Source: Laetiporus sulphureus 93-53 (lineage: Eukaryota; Basidiomycota; Agaricomycetes; Polyporales; Laetiporaceae). Taken from it: DNA of 64,000 bases. Each line of letters starts with the position of its first letter. The stretch's first letter is position 1. The notes below the pieces were generated by a model. The model ran no database searches and was not told where the DNA came from. It worked only from the letters and a program-made list of their open reading frames with translations. Location of the stretch: assembly GCF_001632365.1 (NCBI RefSeq), contig NW_024468548.1:60794-124793 (forward strand). The letters are read 5' to 3'. The position numbers and the translations under genes are program-made. Of this stretch, positions 1 through 11,079 are shown one piece after another.

Positions 1-163
1 TGCGATTGTCGTGACGTATACATTCCTACAACCTTGAGCCGTAAAAAGAACTAGTATGCCCCAGGAACCCCAGAAATACAAGACCAAGGTAAGCGTCGTC
101 TTCCATAGTTGTCGTTGCCACAAAGCCAGGTCGAAATAGTGACAGCACCATGATACGACCAGC

Positions 164-1190
164 CTAGGTCCAGTTAGCCGCCTCGACGAGGCCGCTCAGC
201 CCAACAATAGCGAGATTAAACTGGTTCAGGCTTCCTTGATCAAAGGATATGGTGTTGACTGGTGTCGCCGAGGGAGTCGGTCCAGCAGTGGTGCTGGATG
301 GCGTAGATGTGCTGGAGAACGACGAGAACGTGGAATTTGGCGTGAAGGAGCTAAACGTCGAATTTGGCCAGAAGCTTGAGAAGGCGAGGTACGTCGAGTA
401 GCTGGCGCTTGCGGTGTACGACGGTAGCGGAGGGCTATAAGTTGGGGTAGGTGGTGGTGGTGGTGTATATGTGGACGTGGGCTTGTAGACATAAGCCGAT
501 GAAGACCGCGACGATGATGTTGGCATGGGTGTAGGCGAAGGACTCCGGGAGTTGGAAGGTGAGGGTGCGCCGTTGCCAAAGTTCCAAGTACCATACAGAA
601 TGCCCTCAGCCTCATCCGCAAAGAAGTCGAAGAGCCCTCTAGACAGATCGAGGCCACCGTAGGGACAACCAGGGCACTAAAGCAGTGGGTATATGCGGTC
701 AATTGGTCACGAATGTTCGTCGTCGCACGATGGTTCATCCACATACCTCATCCGTAATGGTGGCTTGTGTGCTTTTGTCGTTGTAATTGATAGTTATCGT
801 TTGGTAGCAATGCGCACCACCATCCCATTGCTACAAATACCGTGAGTAGTTGCGAAAGGGACTTATCTGAACCATGTCTTACTTCAATGTTCAGTGCAAC
901 AATCTTTGATGCATCAGCAGGGCTCAGTATTTACGTTCAGGAGCACCCACGAAGTCACTATCGGTGTCCACCGATCCACATGCGTTCTGACCCGCATCGA
1001 AGAAGCTAAGCCTGGCATTGTCAAAGTCTAGGGAAGGATTGAGTCCACGCGCTTGTTCATAACTCATCGAGCGCCGTCGCCAAGCAGACATATGTTCCCT
1101 TTTCCTCATGTGGCCAGAATGCGGGTCGGCGAGAACAAGTTCAAAGAGAGACAGAGCAAGGACAGTCGGGATAAACGAGAGGACGCGCAT
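164..1190 (-). CDS. Secreted expansin-like (double-psi beta-barrel) protein, paralogue 1
   Basis: Four exons on the minus strand (1190-951, 903-883, 830-747, 676-164) join in frame into about 285 residues. The N-terminus is a hydrophobic signal peptide with a likely cut after VLA. Next comes a cysteine-containing barrel region: NACGSVDTDSDF, then IVALNIE, then CYQTITINY ending in ATITDE, then CPGCPYGGLDLSRGLF. These blocks are the hallmarks of the RlpA-like/barwin-type fold in small fungal expansin-like proteins. The C-terminal half is a Ser/Thr/Pro-rich tail ending in a mildly hydrophobic segment (FNLAIVGLSGL) shared with the paralogue at 6947-8305. The protein is probably secreted and acts at the cell wall; no catalytic residues can be assigned. 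The exon of 21 nt and the exon of 84 nt have the same lengths in the paralogue, which supports the model. An in-frame ATG at 1208 would add six residues. It is divergent from CBP4. Confidence 0.85.
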
Positions 1191-1501
1191 CTTTGCGCGG
1201 CAGGGCATCGACAGAAGATACAGGAAGGTCTGGTAGCGTAGACCTCGAGACCGCGTTGAAGCAACTTGAAGCTTGAACAAGTCTCCAGCTGGGCGCAACG
1301 CACGGTGTCTTGAACGTTGGACTCGACTTCAACGTTTCCGGTCAAACTAGCGCGTCGCGATTGGCGCCCTCTGCGAGCCGCAGGATTACGTCAGCAAGTC
1401 CGCACCCGAAGTAGGCGCGCTGAACCTGAACCTGGCAGCTCGGGCACCTCAACAGAAATCCACACCATCAAACCCGTGTTGGATTTTGAAGTTCGACCAC
1501 G
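1191..1501. promoter_or_regulatory. Divergent intergenic region between expansin-like gene and CBP4
   Basis: About 310 bp separate the two divergently oriented start codons, so both promoters and 5' leaders must lie here. I see no clear TATA box or repeat. Short open frames in this stretch look like chance. Confidence 0.4.
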
Positions 1502-1957
1502 ATGTCGGGCCCATCATTTCCTTGGTTCAAGATGATTCTGGTCGTCAGTGGATGTACGCTCAGTTTGTAAATCACACGGACGGCTCACATTCACCTGAAC
1601 ATGCGCTCTCCTGTCTAGTCACGTCTCTGGGCTATCTAACCATGAAAGGTCCGTGCACTCGCAAGGAATCGACTTGTATCCATCGTATGCTCATCTCTGG
1701 TGTGAATGGATACAGCTACCACACCGACGCCGGAACAGCTCTATAACGTGAGTGGCGCCTTAGCGATCAGTATTGACTCCCTAACTAATTCTTCTTTGTC
1801 TCCGTAGGAAATGTCCCCTGACCTCAGAAAGAAAGTAGATATCATTCGTGAGGCACGGCTGGCCGCAGAAGCTGCTTCACGACAACAAGCGAAGGCACAG
1901 GTTGTTCCTTCCATCTCCTTCCCGATCATGCGAGAGAAGCTGAACCGCATTCCGTAG
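1502..1957 (+). CDS. CBP4: CBP4-like assembly factor for mitochondrial complex III
   Basis: Four small exons (1502-1562, 1619-1648, 1716-1747, 1808-1957) give a 90-residue protein. It has an N-terminal single membrane span (about residues 10-30, MILVVSGCTL region, followed by GYLTMK). The family signature TTPTPEQLYN, then the charged helix MSPDLRKKVD, matches the Cbp4 pattern in which a short inner-membrane protein carries TTPT.EQL..LSPEL after its span. In yeast, Cbp4 binds newly made cytochrome b and supports assembly of the bc1 complex. Exons 2 and 3 are only 30 and 32 nt. The first donor (GTTTGT) is weak but is the only choice that keeps frame with the next two junctions. The start ATG directly precedes the conserved hydrophobic segment. 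Function is inferred from the motif. Confidence 0.82.
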
Positions 1958-2437
1958 TTGAACGACCCGGATGCACAGAAACCTATATGGGCAGACCGAC
2001 CGTCGTAGCAGCACGGCTTGGCCGACTCTTTCTGTCAATTCTTTCGCTGCATCTTTGCTCAGTGTACATCAGCCAATCGTAATACACGGATCGAAGTTCT
2101 CTGTTCGCGCATGGCAGTCAACCTTCCTCACTACACTGTTTTCACGTTTCGATGCAAACACAAAGCTCTTCAACGATGAGTCAAATCAGTTTTCGTTGCG
2201 ATAATCTTGCGATCACCCTCAGAGGTATCATAAGATAGATAGAATAGTATGTCACAGAAAACACAACACTATGTAGGAGGACACGGGATGATCGATGATC
2301 TAATAAGCTAGACTACACACAAGTTCCATCTTTGTCGCAAGACGCTTGCACAGCAGCAATACATTACCACTCCTAATCGGACCTTTCCTCTCCTTACCAC
2401 CGAAGTGCACACACGGCACACCTCCGAGAGCTTTCAT
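1958..2437. other. Convergent 3' intergenic region
   Basis: 480 bp between the converging ends of CBP4 and SIP5. I see only short chance open frames and no recognisable element. Confidence 0.4.
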
Positions 2438-4271
2438 TCATTGAGCAGATGCACTGGAGTCCGCGACGAGCGGCGGGCTCGCCGGGCGCGAGCGAAGCAG
2501 CGGCTTGTGCGAAATCGCCGACTCGGGCGAGGACGAGAGCATGTCGTAATTCGACGGCTCTGCGGACGCCGCGAGCGAGGACGCGAACGACTCAGTGCGG
2601 TTCATCGATACCGGTCGCACATCACCGTCGTGCCCGGAAGACGAGGTGGGCGTGGCTGGCTGGTCACCGTCTCCAACGGTGGTGTCACTCGAGGATGACG
2701 GGCTACTCAAGACCGTTTCGTTCGCTCTGGCTGTAATAGGGCTAGTCATTGTTGATTGGTCGAGGGAAGCATGTTCGGGAACTGGCGTGACTGGCGTGCT
2801 CGCATTCCGTTCGCCTGCTGCTGGTGCACTGGTGACAGAAGTTGCGTCAGCAGTAACAGCCCCTGTAAGGGTAGAGCCTGAAGACGACGCGGCGTCGGCA
2901 GGTGGTGATGGCGTAGGCTCAGGTGTCGCAGCAGCAGCCGAGGATGAGCCAGCGCCCTCACTTCCGTTCGCTTGTCCGCCCTCGGCAGCCTGTTCCCGCT
3001 TCTTCTTTTCCTCTGCTTCTCGCTCGCGCCGCTGTTGTTCCTCGTGTTCAATGAGCGACAGCCGCATTGCTTCCATCACCATGAGCTGTATCGCACCGGA
3101 TCAGCCCTGATGAAGCGAGGCATGAAAGCAAAGCATACCTCTTCCAAATCCTGTCCGCCGAGTCCCATCGTTCCCAATAGTTGATTGATATCCTGATTCT
3201 GTTGCCTTCTTCTCGAGCGCCGCGTTCCTCGCTCCGCAGAACCTTCCCCACCTTCCGCCTGTCCGTCTTCTGGCGCGAGTGGGTGCACCCTTCCACTGCT
3301 AATGCCCACAGGGATAAGTCTGTCACCAACTTGGCGCATGATGATTCGTCTGTTGGCACGCCGGGCGACTGCTGCGCGAACAGCCGCCAGTTTTGCTTCC
3401 CAATCAGGACGTATCTGATCTGCTGGGCGGAATAAGAAGCAGAATGCAAGCTCGAGGGCGTTGTGAGCTGACCAATAGATACCACCTCTGGACTGTCAGG
3501 GCCGAAGCTCTTGCGAGAGCGTTTCACGGCTGAAGCCGGAAGAGTGGGTGTATCTGGCCATGACGGAGGAGTCTGCAGATTGTAATTAGACTAGGATACA
3601 GATAACTATTGATTGACACTCACAGCCCCTTCACTGTTCAACCCTGTCCTCCATGGTGGCGGTGTATAAACGACACCAAAGTTCTCCCGAACACAATATG
3701 GACAAGCAGCAGGTTCCGAAATCAGGTGCGTAGGGTTGGGTTCGGCCCGCTTGATTTGCACGAAACACTCGGTGCAGATCGTTTGGTCACAGCAACGCGA
3801 GTGGTTGATGTTGGGCGGGTAATACTGTGTCGCACTACTAAGGCGACTGAGGGCAGATGAACCGAGTCAAAGGGGGCGCACCAAGAAACAGATAGGACAT
3901 TCCACGGCGCCTCTGTATATCGCCGCCTCAGGATGTCGTATGACCTCCTTGGAGTTGCTGCTCGCATGCCCGCGCTTGTGCGCGCGAGATGAGCTGGTGT
4001 CCGTTCGTGAGATCCCGCCAGACGACTCTGCCTGCCCTTCGGCATCTGGCGGCGGCTCCTTGCGATGGGAAAGGATCTGTTCGTCGTCCCAGGATTCGTC
4101 ATAGTCTTCTAATGGGCGATAGAATGGGGCCAGCTTCCGCTCGCATATGAGTTGCGTTACTATGGCCTGGTTCCAGTCACGGGCCCCGCTGTAGACACCC
4201 TGCGGACAGAGGTAGCCAAAGTCGACGGTGTCTTCGTGGTGCCCGCGGCCAGAGGAGGTACTGTTGCCCAT
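2438..4271 (-). CDS. SIP5: SIP5-like RING-finger protein
   Basis: Five exons (4271-3882, 3824-3624, 3572-3473, 3419-3139, 3085-2438) give about 539 residues. The start MGNSTSSGR is typical of SIP5 proteins (Gly2 could be myristoylated). A split RING-like zinc motif follows: CPICFL at the end of exon 1 (residues about 125-130), then [11 protein letters not shown] and CPYC in exon 2. A basic helical block ([16 protein letters not shown], then [11 protein letters not shown]) is the second family hallmark. The C-terminal exon begins with a helical stretch, [17 protein letters not shown], which resembles a ubiquitin-interacting motif, and continues as Ser/Ala/Pro-rich low complexity. Yeast Sip5 interacts with Snf1 kinase and Glc7/Reg1, so a role in glucose signalling is plausible but not shown here. 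All five phases agree at the junctions. Confidence 0.9.
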
Positions 4272-5817
4272 GGCGAGTAGGGAGCAAATGCAGCAGGCTC
4301 TGGAGAAGGGCAGATGGCTGTCGTCACGCCAAAACAAGTGTCACCCGCCAGCCAATGCAGGAAGGCGCCGACAGCCACACAATCTCAGCCACCGCACGCT
4401 AAAGTCGCGCTCGTTGTTGTCAGACACAGCGTTGTGCTCGCAGAATCAGTGGACGACTCTGTCGGGGAACGGGTTATGCTCAGAAGTGGCGGTGCGCTGA
4501 CTCAAATAGTCACGCCTGCTTTTCAATCATCACGTCCCGAAACGACCTCGGAAATCCAACGGCTTTGTCAGCTCTGCGTTGTACAAAAATTTTACTATAA
4601 AATACAAGTCGTATCTGAAACTTGGAGGACGATTGTTGGTGTTTGAGCGACGCAGGACATATATGCTCAGGCTGACAGCTGGAGTCGGGGGTCGAGGCTC
4701 GTTTGGTAGAATGTGTCTCTAGAGAGAGCTTACCTTTCGGAAGAGCATACACTATTCGCCTACGTCATGTCATAGATGATGAGATATCTACAGATACGTA
4801 GAACCGATGGTGGGAGGATAGAATCATTTCCAATGGAACGCGAAAGACTTGATCTCATTGTGACCGTCTTAGGTGAGGCACGCCCGCAAACTCAGTTACG
4901 AACACAATTTGAAATGTCCGGACGTTTTGAGCATAAGATCATGCAAGCGTGAAAGGACAGTAATGCCCTCCTGGTGCATGCGCAGCACGATGAGCAGCAC
5001 CATCGCGACGTCCAGATTTCAGAACTTCGGTCGAGAGCGAAGGGAGGATGCATTCGTCCACGGTGCGGATTTTGGCTGTTCGACTATCTTCGTGGATTTT
5101 ATTAACAGTGCAGAAAGAGGACGGGGGAGAAAGCAGATTGAGGAAAAATTGTCAATTCAGCATTGCGACTACCATGCGAAGTGCGAGCTATGCATGTACT
5201 TGCACTCCAGAAGCCCTGTACCGACGGTCAAGAGCGACATGCAGCGAAGGCATTAACCGAGTTATTGTAATGCCTGTATGAGACTGGAGCATGCAAATCA
5301 AGTTAGCATCGGACCTTGTGAGTGCGAGAGAATTACAATTGCTGGCATCACATACCGCTTCCTGTCGCGCTATGGTTCATGTTCTGGTATTTTTTAATTT
5401 GGCGGCGGACTATTCCAAGGCTTTCTTTTTCATCCTGGCATTTCTGGGTCAAGAATTCGGGCCTCAAGGTATTATGAACCCTGTAGCAGTGGCTGCTGTT
5501 GGCTTTTTCGCCGATGTTCCTGACTTTCGCTTCCACAGGGCGCGGGTAGAATACGTCCCACCTTCTATCCGAGCGCATATCGACCGATACAGTCTCCAAA
5601 GCTCCTCTTGGCGCCACCAGGTACCAACAAATCTCTCTGTCGTATCACTGGATGGAAGATCGTCGGTGAAGATTTTGCACATATCCACCTATCGAGTTTG
5701 CCCTTTTGTTTCAAATATTTCACCAGCACATCAGGACGAAGATATTCTTGCCACTCTGCACTGTCGATCATGATGAGCTTGACCATCAGGTTACGGTTGT
5801 CATTGTTGATGCACGTA
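4272..5817. other. Long stretch without a recognised gene
   Basis: About 1.5 kb. Several overlapping open frames exist on both strands between 4870 and 5790 (the longest covers 5291-5773 on plus and its shadows on minus), but none shows a family I recognise or a convincing intron chain. The part nearest 5800 may be the eroded 3' end of the BTB relic. Confidence 0.35.
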
Positions 5818-6360
5818 GAATGATATGCGAGCGTCAGCGCCAGTCAGATGAGCTGGGTTGAGGGCCGTTATACTGCATGCGTGTTCGAAGAGCATACATG
5901 GTTTGGAAATTGGATCCCGGTTGTATCCTTCCTTCCACTGATCAAGAGTGTCCGGATATCGGGAGTTGGGATTGTCAATCCATCTTTGAGCGCAAATCGT
6001 ACTTGTGGACCATTCATATGAGTGCTTCGATGAAAGGAAAATCAGGGTCATCGATATGGAGGTGAGAACCACATACTGACCACTGGCGTGCCATCAGTTC
6101 AGACCAATACTAAGAGATGACGTTCTACGTACTCTTCAAGTTCGTACCCGAACAGATAGCGCAATGATAGTTGCCGGACGTCTTCGGAGAGACAAACGAC
6201 CGGATGATCGTCGAACCTTTTGACCGGAGTGGGTTGAGTGAGACTGTCATGTTTTAGTAGACTTCTGAGCACTTCGTCAACCATTTGTTATAGACCGGGA
6301 ATTGCGGCACCTCTTTTGCGACGAGGATAACAATCCGGTCAGAGAACCAAACTCCTCGTC
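5818..6360 (-). pseudogene. Decayed BTB/POZ-domain gene
   Basis: Pieces of the same protein type as the two BTB genes at 13.7-16.8 kb can be read in changing frames on the minus strand. The order is correct: WFSDRIVILVAKEV and NKWLTKCSEV (about 6350-6260, corresponding to FWYPDG...HSEVF in the intact genes); DDHPVVCLSEDVRQL and RYLFGYE (about 6220-6130); FPFIEALI then MVHKYDLRSKMD (about 6045-5978); and ALNPAHLTGADARI (about 5865-5825). The frames are interrupted by shifts and by stop codons at 6016-6014, 5977-5975 and 5944-5942, the first two lying within or next to otherwise conserved blocks. It is best read as a dead third copy of this family. Confidence 0.7.
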
Positions 6361-6946
6361 TTGCTCGTGCGATCGCTCTCACAAATGAACATGTTAGTCT
6401 TTCTTTCTCTCACCCATCAGATCGTTGGAACCTGCTCAGATGGGTCAGCACTCTGGCAGGTAGACGAACAACGTGCCACAAGCTTTTCGATCGGTGTTGA
6501 GCGTTTAGCACGTGACTCTTCGAGCTTCATTGCTAGAGCAAATCAGTCGTCAAAGTCTTGGATCTGGGCGCTGAGACTCTGGTCTGCTAAAGCCTTGCTT
6601 AACAGGTATAGTCACAGATGATATGATATTGGGATGCAGCCACAAACCTGAAGACCTTCCAAATATGTACATTTGGGCGTCTGAATCGGGCTGCTCGGAT
6701 CTACTCGCTGTGGCGGCTCAACTTGAGCGTCGTTAAGGAAAGCGTAACGGACTGACCAAGTCTGCACGTCCACAGGCGCATTCTCGCACCCTGCCTTCGC
6801 GTCCTCTGGACTCGTCCACTCGCTCTCCCACACGCTCTTTCTGTGACCTGCAGTCTCTGGACGCGCTCGTCTTCGCACTACCTCCACCCCGACTTTTTCT
6901 CATCTACCACGTATCGGGATTCGGCTTTATACAAGCACTGGAGACG
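6361..6946. other. 5' region of expansin-like paralogue 2
   Basis: About 590 bp upstream of the plus-strand secreted-protein gene. It becomes CT-rich toward 6900, as expected for a fungal promoter and leader. I see no gene. Confidence 0.35.
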
Positions 6947-8305
6947 ATGCGCAGCTCTACCTTGCTTGGATACATCTTAGCCTCGCTCGTCGTGCCTCTT
7001 GTGGCTGCGGGCCATCTGAACCGTTTCAACCTCCATCGCCGACACGATGCACTTGCGCGCAACGCGACCTCGGGCCTCACGAATTTGGCAAAGCGGCAGA
7101 GCTTTAGCGATGCCCGGTTCACTTATTATGCCGTCGGTTTGTGAGTCAATTAAGCTTTTGGTGATTAGATAGGGAAGTGATGTTAGATGTGAAGAGGTGC
7201 ATGTGGTCAGACTAACGTTCCTAGTGACTTTGTGAGTGTTATGCCGTACTCCGCGCTGTTCTGGCGTATTTACTGTATTTTCCAAATAGATCGTTGCCCT
7301 AGACTCCATTGTGAGTGTTTTGGTCTCCTCTCGCTCGAGTCCAGTGTGGAGAGTGTCATGCTCGAGATGCTTCATGCTCTCTCGTCTTGTCATACTGTTG
7401 GATCAACGTGCTATTCGCGTTCTCAGTTGCTTTAACGACGATGCACACTTGTGTCACACGCTGCCTGCACGAAGTCACCGTATGGATAGCGCGCATTGCA
7501 TCCTGAACGTGCAAAGTAGCATTGAGGACACTTTCAATGACCCGTCGCTCATCACAACCTCGCAAATTGAGCGATCGACAAACTGACCAGTACCTTCATA
7601 GTTGTACGATGCATCCGATGAGTGTTTCAAGTCCATCACCATCTCGTACGGTGGCAAGTCCACCACGGCTACGATCATGGACAGGGTGAGCATCTCTTCT
7701 CGCCAAGACATACCTTCTGCTGAACTTCCTGTCAGTGCCCGGGCTGCCCAGAAGGCGGCTTGGACCTCTCCGAGGGCCTGTTTGAATACTTCGCCGACAC
7801 AGGCGAAGGTGTCATCTACGGCGAGTGGTCGTACGCAGGGTCGAGCCCAGCGACGACCTCCTCAGACACACCCACCCCCACCTCCACATACGTCGCGCCG
7901 ACCACGTCCAGCACGTATGTTCCACCGCCGACCACCTCCAGTACATCGGCGTACACTCCGCCCACGACGTCGTCAACGTACACACCGCCGCCGACGAGCA
8001 GCAGCTCGACGCACGTCGACACGCCATCGACGACTAGCTCCTCAAGTAGTAGCAGCAGCGTCGCAGAGGCCACCTCGAAGGCGGGCTCCTCGGCAGCGAG
8101 CAGCAGCGTGGCTGCGTCTAGCTCTGCGTCGTCCAGCGGCGCCTTGATATCTTTGGCGATCAGTGCAAGCGCCACTCTTTCAGCTGAGTTGTCCCTCCCA
8201 AGCAGCACCGGCAACAGCACCAGCGGGGATATGCTCGAGCAGCTGAATTTGGCGCTCATTGGCATGGCCGGGCTCATCGCTGTGGGTGCGGAGGTGTCGG
8301 CGTGA
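6947..8305 (+). CDS. Secreted expansin-like (double-psi beta-barrel) protein, paralogue 2
   Basis: Five exons (6947-7140, 7195-7231, 7290-7310, 7602-7685, 7736-8305) give about 301 residues. The N-terminus is a signal peptide (LLGYILASLVVPLVAAG). A short propeptide-like segment leads to the barrel blocks FTYYAVGLGACGQTN, PSDF, IVALDSI, CFKSITISYGGK, ATIMDR and CPGCPEGGLDLSEGLF. The C-terminal 150 residues are a Ser/Thr/Pro tail with TSSTYVPP-type repeats, likely heavily O-glycosylated, ending in a hydrophobic stretch (LNLALIGMAGLIA). Order, exon sizes (21 and 84 nt) and tail match the minus-strand paralogue at 164-1190. This copy has one extra intron, between the Gly-Leu and Gly-Ala-Cys-Gly codons. 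Probable cell-wall or extracellular role; enzymatic activity cannot be claimed. Confidence 0.87.
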
Positions 8306-9184
8306 GCGAGCGACGAGGGACGGCTCGGCGGCAGCGCCGTCGTAGCTGTTGATGAAGTGCATGAAAGCCGGCAACGGACAGACGGTGCCATGGACACTAA
8401 CAGGTATACCACAATTGCAACGCTACTATTCTTCTAGTTTTCCCCCTTCTTCCTCATGCAATTGCTGTCTTCTCCTAATGTTCCTCGCGCTCTGCAATTA
8501 GTTATTGTCTTAGCAGTTTCCGATTGCGCGCTACTATCTTTTGTTGTAATAGTTGGTTCAGGTTTGTCGGGTGATACAGGGTTGTACGCATTTCGTACGT
8601 GCTCGGTGCAACGCATTCACATTCACTTCCCTCATGTGGCTGTATGACTCTCCTCAAGTTCTGTCGGGGTCATTATATGGAATTTGCCTGCACGGAGTTC
8701 CGTAGCCTACTGGATGAACGCTACAATGCTTCAGGGGTTAAACGTTGACCAGTCATGACAAATGATTGGTGGCGAAGCCAAACACTTCGGAGAGCTGGTA
8801 CATGTTTTGTATCCTGTGAGATGAGCGCAACGGATTTGCCTGTTGTCGCAGTGGACACGATGCTCTTGCTGAGCCTGTAGCGAGAAAGGCAACGGACACG
8901 GCCTCGTGCTCCAGGCGCACCTTCCCCTCTTACTGCCATCCGCACACCTTCCCGGGTCGTCTTCCCCGGGAACTGCATAGCTAATTGGTGAGTATAGCAT
9001 CTGCATCGTACGTACGAACGTCTGAACCGCTGTCATTAATGTTACAGGGAATCAGACTCTTGCGCCGCAGCGCCCCGACGTCCCCGGCTCTCTTCTCGCT
9101 CGGATCCGACTCTCCTTCCAACATTTATCACGATCGCTCAACTTGAATTTTCATTTTCACTTTCAAAGTTCCTCTCCAACCACC
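8306..9184. other. Intergenic region, no gene seen
   Basis: About 880 bp holding the 3' end of the expansin-like gene and the CT-rich leader of the next plus-strand gene (about 9060-9184). I see no coding signature. Confidence 0.35.
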
Positions 9185-10365
9185 ATGTCTTCTGCTGTCT
9201 CCGCGGAATCCACCGTCCCCAGCTCGGACGTGCACTCCCCGTTATCGACCTCGTCCTACGAGGCCCTGTCCGCGTCCGGATTCACCTCCTGGGCGGACTC
9301 GGTCGACGCAGCCAGCTCCTCTGACGACGAGATCGTCTTCTCCATCTCGTCTCTTTCCTCGAGCGGTGTCCTTTCACAGCGACGCGCGCGCCGCTCGCCG
9401 TCCCTATCTTCCGAGGATGACCTCGTGGCAGTCCCACGTTCCCAAGCTACCTCGGATTCTACCTCTGTCTCCTCTACGGATGTTCGTCGCACACTCGACG
9501 AGCTCAGCACGGCAGTGTCTTCTCTCACATTGCGATCTGCCCCTGCCCTGGCGACCCCGACCGCTACTCGCTTTAACATCCTTCATGCCGTCAGCGCCGC
9601 GTCTCAGGAGTCTCAGCCAGCTCGCCCCAAGGGAAAGAAGGTCAGGAAGACAAAGAAGGCTGCTGCAGCGCAGTCCAGCCCTCCGAACACCGCCCAACCT
9701 GCCGATGCCAGTGCTACACCGAACCAGAGTGCGCAGAAGAAAAAGGTGAAGGCGCGGCGGGAGCGCAGGAAGGCCGAGAAGAAGGCGCAGAGAAAGGCTG
9801 CTCGGGCTGCATCTGCCACCCCGGAGCACGGCCTGGGCGAGCGCCCGATCGTGGACGACTTGTCCGAGGCGGGCGATCATCCCGGCAGCGCTGCCTTCGC
9901 TGCGGCATACCAGGACGCAGTCAACTTCATCACCTCGTGCGTGATTCCCCAGAACACATTCCTTTCCTGGTCGCGTTGACTTCTTCCTTCACTTGCCTCG
10001 TTTCTAGCTTCCTCTCCAACCCATCCGCCAAGTCCGGTGCGGGGCACCTACAACTCCTTCAGGCGCTCATCGTCGAGCTCGGGCTTTGCCCTGCGGCGCT
10101 GCAGCCCTCCGCCGGCGCACTGTCGTTCCCCTCTCTCCCTGCCCTCCCGCACTCGCTCCGCGCGGCCAAGGCATTGCTCAAGAGCCAAGCGTTCCTCAAC
10201 GTGCGCGACTACCTCGCGGTGCGCGGACAAGGCCTGGACGCGTTAAGGCGCGTGATGCACCCGAGTCGCAGCTCGCTCATGCGCGAGGTGCGCAGCGGGA
10301 AGCGCATGCCTAGGGAGGCCGTGAAGGAGAAGGGTCTCGGTGTGCTTCTGGTGACGTGCTTTTAG
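9185..10365 (+). CDS. Uncharacterised Ser-rich protein with a basic Lys/Arg/Ala segment
   Basis: Two exons (9185-9936 and 10008-10365) join in phase 2 to give 369 residues. The ATG at 9185 has a favourable CACC context, preferred over an in-frame ATG at 9143. The first 100 residues are rich in Ser and acidic residues. Residues about 155-225 form a strongly basic block (RPKGKKVRKTKKAAA, then KKKVKARRERRKAEKK) with coiled-coil or nuclear-localisation character. The last 120 residues are more ordered, with Leu/Ala-rich helices (LLQALIVELGLCPAAL, AFLNVRDYLAVRGQGLDALRRVM). I do not recognise the family; a nuclear or nucleolar protein is possible from the basic tracts, which is inference only. The strong codon regularity and the clean intron argue for a real gene. 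Confidence 0.75.
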
Positions 10366-11079
10366 AGGAAGGGTCCCCACGAGCTGGGGTGGGTGCGTGG
10401 CCTTCGTAACGCGTCTTCTCGCGAGCCTGCAGCGCTTGTATGAGCCCGCTTCGGCATGGGTGGCCTGATCTTGCTGAATTTATCTTATAATGTTTCGCTT
10501 CGCCTATCAGCTGTACTATAGTGTTGCTTCCTGTGTCATCGTATCTTGCTTCCACCCCTGCTCTCCCTCTATGCCCGTTTTTCCGGTGCAGTAATATTTC
10601 TCGCGTGGTGTCTTCGTTTAGACCGATAGTCCTTGAACTCTCGTTCCCTCGATATCGTAGCTCGCCAGCCAGCCCACATTGGTGATGTTGAGGTATATAC
10701 GCCGAAGAAGTGTACATTTAGCAATTCTGTGGTTCTGTGCAGATGAATATTATCATGTCGCCTTGCTCAGCGAGTGCAGACACCGGAGACCTCCCGCACC
10801 CTACGAATTCAAGTGTGAGTGATATCCTTCATTCTCTGGACCACGGCAATGCAATGTGCATCGCATCAAACGCGATCACGTGCACCGTAATTGCCGCCTG
10901 CTGGCAGTTGATGGCAGTGCGACGCGTCTTACTGTACTGCGAGGTTGCTTCAATGACCACCCATTAGTATCTCGAACATACGAGGAGATAGCCTATTTGA
11001 ACCGGTTCCAAAACAGAGCTGGAATATGCAAAGAAATACCCAGTAGCCAACCCGCCGACACCCAGCTCACCAACAGACC
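10366..11079. other. Convergent 3' intergenic region
   Basis: About 710 bp between two converging genes. It holds AT-rich 3' flanks with no open frame of note. Confidence 0.35.

Noticed and set aside
7816..8412. 198-codon minus-strand open frame
   Set aside because: It is the antisense shadow of the Ser/Thr-rich tail of the expansin-like gene.
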